DNA of 64,000 bases from Erodium maritimum (lineage: Eukaryota > Streptophyta > Magnoliopsida > Geraniales > Geraniaceae), in the NCBI GenBank assembly GCA_963921825.1, contig OY997592.1:20091432-20155431 (forward strand), written 5' to 3'. Positions 56,867-64,000 of the stretch are shown one piece after another. Position 1 is the first letter of the stretch. Every line of letters starts with the position of its first letter. Below the pieces are notes generated by a model. It worked only from the letters and a program-made list of their open reading frames with translations, was not told the DNA's origin and did not search any database. The translations under genes were made by a program, and so were the position numbers.

Positions 56867-57259
56867 ATGGGGAAGACAAGAGTTGTTAATTGTTATTGTG
56901 GTGTGAGAGCTCGGATGCATACGTCGTTCTCAAAAGAAAATCCAGGTAGAAGGTTTCTGGGATGTGGAAAGTTCAGTGTAAGTATTTGATATCTGAGTTG
57001 AAAAGTTCAGTTCATATGAATTTTTACGTAATTAATGTATAAGTTTTGACAGGCATGCCACAAGTGCAAATTTTTTGAGTGGGTCGATGATGATGTATGT
57101 CCTCGTGGGAGAGAATTAGTTCCTGAGCTGGTTCACAAGATAAGAACATTGGAACAGAAGGACATAGAGCTGGAGAAGAACAGTACAATGCGTGTTGGTT
57201 GGAAAAGTGTGTGCTTCATAATTTGTGGTTATGTGATAATGTATAAGTTGTTTATGTAG
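56867..57259 (+). CDS. GRF-type zinc-finger protein with C-terminal membrane segment, inside the MULE
   Basis: Two exons, 56867-56977 and 57053-57259, joined by a GT-AG intron (AGT|GTAAGT ... ACAG|GCA), encode 105 residues with no stop or frameshift. Residues 1-8 are MGKTRVVN. A GRF zinc finger follows: CYCG at 9-12, the Gly-Arg-Arg-Phe core at about 27-30, C33, then ACHKCKFFEW with the further Cys residues. A coiled-coil-like stretch (PELVHKIRTLEQKDIELEKN) and a hydrophobic C-terminal segment (VCFIICGYVIMYKLF) end the protein. GRF fingers bind nucleic acid in several DNA-repair proteins. Plant genomes hold many such small GRF proteins of unknown role. The gene lies between the left inverted repeat and the convergent transposase. 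It may be a captured host gene or an accessory MULE gene. Confidence 0.75.
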
Positions 57260-57562
57260 TACTAGTAAAATTGAATTATGAGTTGAACTATGAGTTGGTT
57301 ATGTAATCTTGAATTATGAAGTATGATGTATGATTAGTTGCAATGTGTGAACTATGCAATGTGTGAAATACATTGTTCAAAGGAGGGTACAGAAATGAAA
57401 ATGCATTAATAGTTGATAAGGAAAGCATAGGTTACGGAAATTAAAATGCATTACAACACGATAAGGATGGCTTAAGTTACTGAATTGAAAATGCATGAAG
57501 AAGATAGATGATGGAGAAATGGAAAATACTGCTCGACTTTTAGCATTGTTGAACGCCGAGAT

Positions 57563-60391
57563 TTAGGGTTTCTTGCCATCGTCCTCATCATCCTCTATGT
57601 CCGGGGCAACGACATGCAATAAGGAGGATGCTTCATCCCCACTCCTTTCTTCTTCGGTGTCACCGGCATATCCATGTTGTGAACTTTCGGCTTTCACGTC
57701 CTTATCGTCAATAGGTGGACGGTCTGCAACCGGAGCCTCTTTGGTAGGGTTGGGATCCTGTTTTGGTCCTCGTCATCAGAAAATTCCCTAGCTGGTGAAG
57801 GCCATGGGCACTCGGTTTCGGGGTCAAAAGGAGGAGGGTCGGGTATAGTTGGGTGCTCATACTTGTACCAAGTATCGCTACCCCCCGACGAAGAGTAACC
57901 ATCAACGTAGTTTTCAATATCGTCATCAGCAGACATGGTAGGAGCAATGTGGAGAGGAGATGTGAGGAGAGAAATATTATGCCTAATAGGAATGGGATGA
58001 AGATATGTTGAACATTGGCCCTTGAACTGCTTGTACCAATTTTCGTACAAATGGCGCATGCAGTGCCTGTATTCAATGTTGGGATGGTCGGTCAAAACGT
58101 CAATCAGACCCTACAACCAGTCATACAGGTAATAATTCAGTTAATTATGCATTACAATTCAAAGTACATTAAATTAATGGTATATCAAAACAAACTCGTA
58201 CCTTCTGCTTGTCCGACATGAAGACCAACCAATTTGGTTCACCACCCCACAAGTCATCTAGTAGTAGGTCCACAAACCACTTCCAAGTTTCTTTGGTCTC
58301 TTGTTCAACCACTTCTATTGCTAGCGGGAACATTCCATCATTCGCATCTCTAGCAACAGCAGCTAGACAGATGCCACCATGGTATGATTTTAGGTGACAC
58401 CCATCTAACCCTATAAAAGGGCGACACCCATTGTGAAAACCACTCTTCTGAGCAGCAAATCTGACATACACCCGGAGAAACCTAGGTTGTTCGCTCTCAT
58501 CTGTCATGAGAGTAAACCTGGTCCCGGGGTTGCTCTTCATCAACAATTTCCCATACTTCTTCAACATGCCGTACTGAAGTCCATTTTGTTCGTGTTCTAT
58601 CTCTCTGCCCTTCTTCACTACACGATACACTCGCTTCATACTAATGTCAATCAACAGTTTGGCAAGTATCTTGTCCTTAAAGGCTGACATAGCCACTTTC
58701 TTATGCTTTTGGATGTAGTTGTAGAACCTGTCATGGAAAAAAAATATCAGAATTAATAAATCCTACCAACACTATAAAGTAAATGAAATTGAAATTTTCA
58801 AAGAACAAATAGTTGGTACCTGTATGCTATGGCAGTTGAAGTCAAGTTCAGCCCGAGTGTTGTCGGTTGACAATTGTGCTTCAACCGAAGGTTCTTAATC
58901 TGCAAGCACTCCAACACTTTGTTCATCCCACACCATATATAGAAGGGACATCCTTTCTCTTTGCATACTGCACCTATGCCATCTTGTTTCTGATTACGGG
59001 TGTAGATGAAATTGAACCCCTTATGACCAAAATAAAGCCTAAGAACTATTCTAAACCAAAAGGCACTTTCAAAAGTGTCTCCACGTGACAGTTCTATCTT
59101 ACGCAGCTCACTTGATGTCTCCCACATCTTAGGTTCCCTACCTGAACTTGCAGCGAACCCCGTCCTCCATTCCTCAACCATCTCTACCTCACATCCTAAG
59201 TCATCACCAATTTCGTCATCTCCACAGCTATTTTCATCATGTACGTCTTCTTCCTCCACATACTCCTCATCCTCATCACCACTGCTTTCCTCTTCCATCT
59301 CATCATCTTCATCCATCTCATTTTCCTCTTCCACTCCATTTTCCTCTTCTACTTCATTTTCCTCATCAGATGATGATGCATTACCTCTACTGTCATCATT
59401 AAGTTCATCATCCTGATCTTGTTGAATAAGATCATTATCAATTACTTCCTCCCTAAACATCTCAGCCTCCTCCATGTTTTCATCATCCGAAGGTTCATCA
59501 ACCAACCTTCTCGATACTGTCTGTTTCTTACCCTTCTTCCCCATCTACAGTTTTGTTTTATACAAATGTAACACCCCAGATTGTATACATTAAGCAAAAT
59601 AAACTACACATGCAACTACCATTACATGCTACAGATGCATCTAATATGACACTTACGATCAAGGAATAATTGAAAACTAGTACAATGAAATAAAATAACT
59701 GAACAAAGGAGTCAATTTATTGGGTACAAAGAGCTTCTAAACAATCTTTATATATGAATCTCTAACACACCTGAGAGCTATTTTTGTTATTATACAGTGG
59801 GAAGGTGTGATGATATAGTACTTTTGAGAAGAAAAAAAAATCAATAAAGCAAAAATAAGTTAGCTTCTTTTTGTGAACTGATAAAACAGAGGAGAGAGTT
59901 ATAAGATTAGATTGGTTGACCTCAACAAAGGTAACATTCTGAACTGTTTTGATACATCCTTGTTACAAATGAAGCAATAAAGTATCTGGCCCTAAATAAA
60001 GCTAATGCCTTTTGTTTTTCCAGTCACCTCTACATGATTTTTGTGGCAGATCAGTTCAAACATGGAGAAGCCTAACCTCAGAGAACTCAATCCAAACCAT
60101 ATATCAATCTAATCTAAACTCTAACCTCACTAAATCAGAAACCCTAGACCACAAAATCCCAAGTCGAACTTCATAGAACTGAACCCAAACCATAACCTTT
60201 CAATATATCTATCTAATCTAAACCCTAACCTAACTACATCAGAAACCCTAACCTAACTACATCAGAAACATTTGATTCACTAAATCAGAAATTAGTTGTT
60301 CAGTACGCACCCTAAGCTCGAGAAGCTTCTCCTTGCTCCTGGGTTTGTCGAAAACATGCTTCTTCTTCTTCGTATTCCCTGGCTTCGTCAT
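57563..60391 (-). pseudogene. MULE transposase (MURA-like), C-terminal half replaced or lost
   Basis: Minus-strand exons that keep frame: 60391-60311 (MTKPGNTKKKKHVFDKPRSK, basic), 59544-58820 (acidic linker, then the MuDR-type region with CKEKGCPFYIWC and RLKHNC), 58727-58202 and 58110 leftwards, with GT-AG introns. The third exon holds the MULE catalytic core start: FIGLDGCHLKSYHGG (first Asp) and LVFMSDKQK (second Asp). The fourth has GLIDVLTDHPN and HCMRHLYENWYKQFKG. After that the usual part with the catalytic Glu and the SWIM finger is missing. The frame passes into an acidic segment (MSADDDIENYVDGYSSSGG at 57936 onward). A single frameshift near 57765 then separates it from a second acidic segment ending at 57563. 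A working transposase is unlikely. Confidence 0.82.
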
Positions 60392-62085
60392 CGTCGCAGC
60401 TTCTTCGGTTCGTCTTCTTTAGAGAGTTAGAGAGAAGTGAGTGAGTTAGAGAGTGACTGAGAGTGTTAGAGAGAAGTGAGTGAGTTAGAGAGTGTTTTTG
60501 TTGGGTCAATGTTAAACTAAAAATTTAGGGGAAATTCAGTCTTTTCCCAAGCAAAAATAACGGTTCAGTCAAAATAGACAGAATCTGATATTATATAGGA
60601 ATCGCGAATAGTTCGCAGTGTGGAGTTGGCATGAAAGGTAAGTCGCAGTTTGGATGATGGAAACAAAGGTCAAGCATAGTTCGGACAGGGAGTTTCCCCT
60701 TAGATTAAAGGCAAATTTTGAGCCAAACTTCAGCCCATTTTTCTAGCTTGGCCGAAATATACAAGGGGGAGAGAGACAGAGGAGCTCCATTGCTTGAAGA
60801 GGAAGAAAGGGAAGAAACGAGAGAGCTTTGATTGATTTCTCCACCAAAAGGCTTCAATTCTTCTAGATTTCTCATCCTTTCTTCATTTCCCAAGGTAAAC
60901 TCTCAATCAAATCTCATTTTGATGAACTTTGGGTTATGGGTTTGGTAGAAATTGCATGAACTAAGCTTGGGTTTGTGAGTTTGAAGTTTGTCATGATTAA
61001 ATGGTTGATTTGTGGAGAAAAAGTGGAGGTTTATGATGAAATTTAATTGGGTTTTGTTAGTTGGATGAAACCCACTTTGGGTCTTGGAGTATTGAGGTTT
61101 TTGGGCTGAATTTGGATGTTTTGGGGGTTAAAAATGGAGTTTTGGAGGATTTGGTTCGTGGGGACGAAGTTGAGGGAAGAAGAAGAAGAAGGCCCTCTGA
61201 GGGGCACTGAGAGGGCCTCTGACCGGCCCTCTGAGTGGCATGGAACATGCCTCTGGAAGGCCCTCTGGACCGCCCGGAACGGGCTTTGTTCCGACACGGT
61301 TTACTATACGGTCTGTGCTTTCTTGTCGGGGGTAATTCGGGTGTTTTATCTTTAAACCATCCTTGAATTATTATTAATTCTCGTATTACCTTGTGATCTT
61401 AGACGTTGTTCCCGATCACGGCGGATGAGGCTACTAGACGACTCGCGATTGTTCGTTGGATAGCGGTTGAGGTAGGAAAAAGTAGCAAATACCGGTTTAA
61501 TTGCGGAAAGTTACTAGTATGCATATAGGTTAAGAATTCTCGAGATAATATAGAATCATATGTAGGATGTGAATAACTAGCGTAGTCATATAAACATGGA
61601 ACCACTTGCGGGCCACGTCGTGCTCGTAGGTGTGGGAATTGTTGTGCTGTAGCATCACATGTGGGTCCTTGGTTGGGCCCGTAGGATTGTGTGTTGGTTG
61701 CGCTTGTTTGTGATTAGTAGCTTGTACTGTTCGATATGTGGTATGTTCCGTTGTTAAATTAAAGATCATGATATGTTATGAGAACGTGGTGAATGTTAGT
61801 GTGACCTATCGCCTTGTGATATGATCGGGTGATTGATAGACCGCTGTGGTGTGTTCGGTAAGATTTGTTTGGTATGGTATGCCGGTGTGATATGTTTGGT
61901 ATGATATGTTTGAGGATGATGTTCTGGTTCGATATCGTGGCTGATGTTGTGTGTTCCGACACGATATGTTCCGATGCTACGTGTTCCGGTCCGATACCTA
62001 TATCGATGGATGGTTCCGATATAGGATATCTAGACCGAGGTTTCCGGTATGATATCCATACCGTGGAGGATTCGGGTATAGGATA

Positions 62086-64000
62086 TGTAAAAACCGCCCC
62101 GGTCGACACTGGTCGAACCGGTGAATTTTGGGGAAAGTTGACTTTCCGCCGAAAAAGTCAACCGATGACTCCGGGAGTTATTCGGGACCTTTCCAGGACC
62201 CAAAAAGCTTAGCCGTCGTTACGGTTAGCTTAGTTGGGTCGTTTCCTTTCAAATGACTACTTTTGCGAAAAAGTCAAACCCGGATCAAACTAGGTCGAAT
62301 TAGGAGTATTAACGAATTAATTTAATTTTGGCTGAGATATTTTGGGTATAAGTGGACCCCACATGGACATATGTCCATGGTAGCTTGGAGGGGAAGAAAA
62401 AAGTGAGAAAAGACCATTTGGTCCCCACTTGTGGACAAAAGAGAGAGAGGGGCTAAAGGACGAAAAAGACATTTCCACCTTTAGGATAAGACCACATGGG
62501 GCAACTTTTCAGCACCATTCTTCACCTTGACCGACTATAGCTAGTAGAGAGAGAGAGAGAAAACTCCATAGCTTGAAGAAGAAGAAGAAAGGAGAAGAAG
62601 AAGAGAAAAGTGTCTCATTTCACTTGTTTTCTACCCAAAACCTCCATTTCCTTCATCATCTACCTATTCTCTAAGGTATTCAAGCACTTAACTTCCTTTT
62701 TTCTAATTTTCTAGTTGTGGGTTTGGAAGAAATTGCATGATATAGGCTTGGGTCTTAAGGGTTGGAGGTTCTTAATGTTTAATTAGATGAGTTATGGAGA
62801 AAAGTGGAGATTGATGATGAAATTTCTTTGGGTTTTTGTGGTTTTGATGAAACCCACCATGGGTCTTGAAACTTTGGAGTGTTTGAGGTGGATTTTGAAG
62901 TTTGGAGCTTAACAATGGAGTTGTGGAGAATCTAGAACTAGTTAGGAGCTTGTTGGGAGAAATGAGGTATTTTTCCGGCGACCGGAGGTTCGTCGGAGCT
63001 CCGGCCGATCGCCGGAGTCCGGCCACCGGGGAGGGGAATGACCGGCCATGGTCGGCCACACACGGAATCGTGACCGGCCCGGTCCGGTCCGGCCACCCAC
63101 GGCCCATGTGTGGCCGTGGGGCCCACATGGCCGGGGTGTGGTTGTGTAATGCTTGGATGGTCTTGGGTGAACCCCGGGACGATAATTTCACACCCGTAGC
63201 AAATTATGGAAGTGATTCATGAAATTTCGGGAAAAGCGATTAGAAACTTTAATTGCGAATTTAGAACGCTCGGACCTCTGAATTTGATTCCGTCAAGTGC
63301 GATGGAACAAGTAAATTTAATTAGGAATGATAGAGACGAAAAGGGAAATTTTCGGAGTCCCGGGGGACGTTTTCCCGATTCCGGGCAAAATGGGCCTTCC
63401 GGGCCCATTTTGACAAGTTGAGCAATTGGGGGTTAGTTTGGGTATTTCTCTCTTTAAACCACACTTGAATTAGCATTAATTCTCGTATTGCTTTGTGATC
63501 TTAGACGTTGGTCCCGAGCACGACGTTGGAGGCTACTAGGCGGCTCGCTTGGCTTGCGTTTGGATATCGATCGAGGTAGGGAAAAGTAGCGAATACCAGT
63601 TTAATTGCGGAAAGTTACTAGTATGCATATAGGTTACGAACAAATGATATAATTGTAGAATTGCATGTAGGATGTGAGGAACGAGTGTAGCCGTGTAAAA
63701 TGAGGGATAACTTGCGGGCCATGTCGTGCCCGTAGGTTTGGGAATTGTTGTGCTGTAGTATCACATGTGGGTCCCTGGTTGGGCCCGTAGGATTGCGTGC
63801 TAACTGTGTCGTTGTGATTGATGACTTGTAATGCTTGTTATGTGGTATATCCGTTGTTAAATTGAGGATCATGATATAGTATGTTCCGAGACGAGGTGTT
63901 CCGGTACGATACCTACATCGAGGGAGGATTCCGGTGTAGGATATCTAGGCCGAGGATGGTGTCCCACGTACGCGGTCCCCCGGGGCTAAGGGTTCCGACA
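62086..64000 (+). repeat. LTR B, same family as LTR A, nested in it; runs off the window
   Basis: Begins TGTAAAAACCGCCCCGGTCG and follows LTR A closely for 400 bases. It then has a GC-rich part (62990-63130, GGCCGG and CCGGTCCGG words) in a region where the LTR family at 3828 has a similar one. Near the window end it shows TAGTATGCATATAGGTTA as in LTR A. The 3' end and any internal domain lie outside the window. The 5 bases before it are GGATA; the matching right duplication is not visible. Confidence 0.75.

Larger units (their letters stand above)
55954..60698. mobile_element. Mutator-like element (MULE), 4.7 kb, with two gene units
   Basis: Terminal inverted repeats of about 140 bp (55954-56094 and 60559-60698) begin GGGGAAACTCCCTGTCCGAA and differ at only a few positions. 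The flanks CTAGATTAA (55945-55953) and TTAGATTAA (60699-60707) match at eight of nine positions. Inside, the minus strand carries a MURA-like transposase gene (60391 down to about 57563) and the plus strand a small GRF zinc-finger gene (56867-57259); the two are convergent. The near-identical ends suggest a fairly recent insertion into LTR A. Confidence 0.93.
55549..62085 (+). repeat. LTR A of a Gypsy-like family, carrying a MULE; 3' end cut by LTR B
   Basis: Begins TGTAAGAACCGCTCCCGGTC. Its first 400 bases align with LTR B at 62086, with motifs AAAGTTGACTT, GTCAACCGATGACTCCGGGA and CTTAGTTGGGTCGTTTCCTT. The MULE at 55954-60698 splits it. After the MULE it continues with GGCCCTCTGA repeats (61190-61280) and TAGTATGCATATAGGTTA. 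LTR B enters at 62086 before its 3' end appears, so it cannot be decided whether it is solo or part of a full element. Confidence 0.78.

Noticed and set aside
59075..59416. Serine-rich open frame on the plus strand
   Set aside because: Mirror of the Glu/Asp-rich linker of the MULE transposase on the minus strand.

Overview
The window looks like nuclear DNA of a flowering plant, probably a eudicot. It holds one intact multi-exon plant gene with GT-AG introns, surrounded by plant-type transposable elements: a Tekay/Del-like Gypsy element, Copia, L1-type LINEs with an RRM or CCHC ORF1, hAT, Mutator-like elements (MULEs) and MULE-type MITEs. A short plastid rpoB fragment also sits in the nuclear sequence. 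No bacterial operon, CRISPR array or rRNA gene is visible.

Layout. 1-24,900: an old hAT transposon on the minus strand, split three times. A 2.0-kb LINE-type element (219-2179, 17-bp TSD) cuts its C-terminal part. A 20.2-kb Gypsy element (3828-24027, minus strand) cuts its middle, and that element is itself split inside reverse transcriptase by an 8.5-kb Copia element (9486-17946, TSD CTCTC, two 1688-bp LTRs that look identical). A MULE-type MITE (24276-24712) lies in the N-terminal part. 25,182-29,395: a MULE-type MITE with long terminal inverted repeats carrying a nested solo LTR, followed by a 68-unit ACAT microsatellite. 30,700-40,950: pieces of a LINE ORF1 (CCHC type) split by two solo LTRs, one of which holds a third.

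40,957-41,122: plastid rpoB fragment. 41,757-52,227: a complete 20-exon gene for a K+ efflux antiporter of the KEA4/5/6 group (579 residues), the only clear host gene. Its introns hold three MULE-type MITEs, a possible SINE and Copia debris. 52,792-54,248: two MITEs back to back. 54,989-55,229: a LINE ORF1 RRM remnant. 55,549 to the end: an LTR (A) carrying a 4.7-kb MULE, with a second LTR of the same family (B) starting inside it at 62,086. The MULE has a damaged transposase gene and, convergent to it, an apparently intact two-exon gene for a small GRF zinc-finger membrane protein.

The host gene contributes cation/proton exchange in endomembranes; everything else is mobile-element biology. 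The most unusual items are an ORF1-only LINE whose single reading frame is broken only by stops explicable as C-to-T changes, a Copia element with matching LTRs but dead genes, a stem-loop kept at the same place in several diverged LTR families, and the GRF zinc-finger gene inside the MULE.
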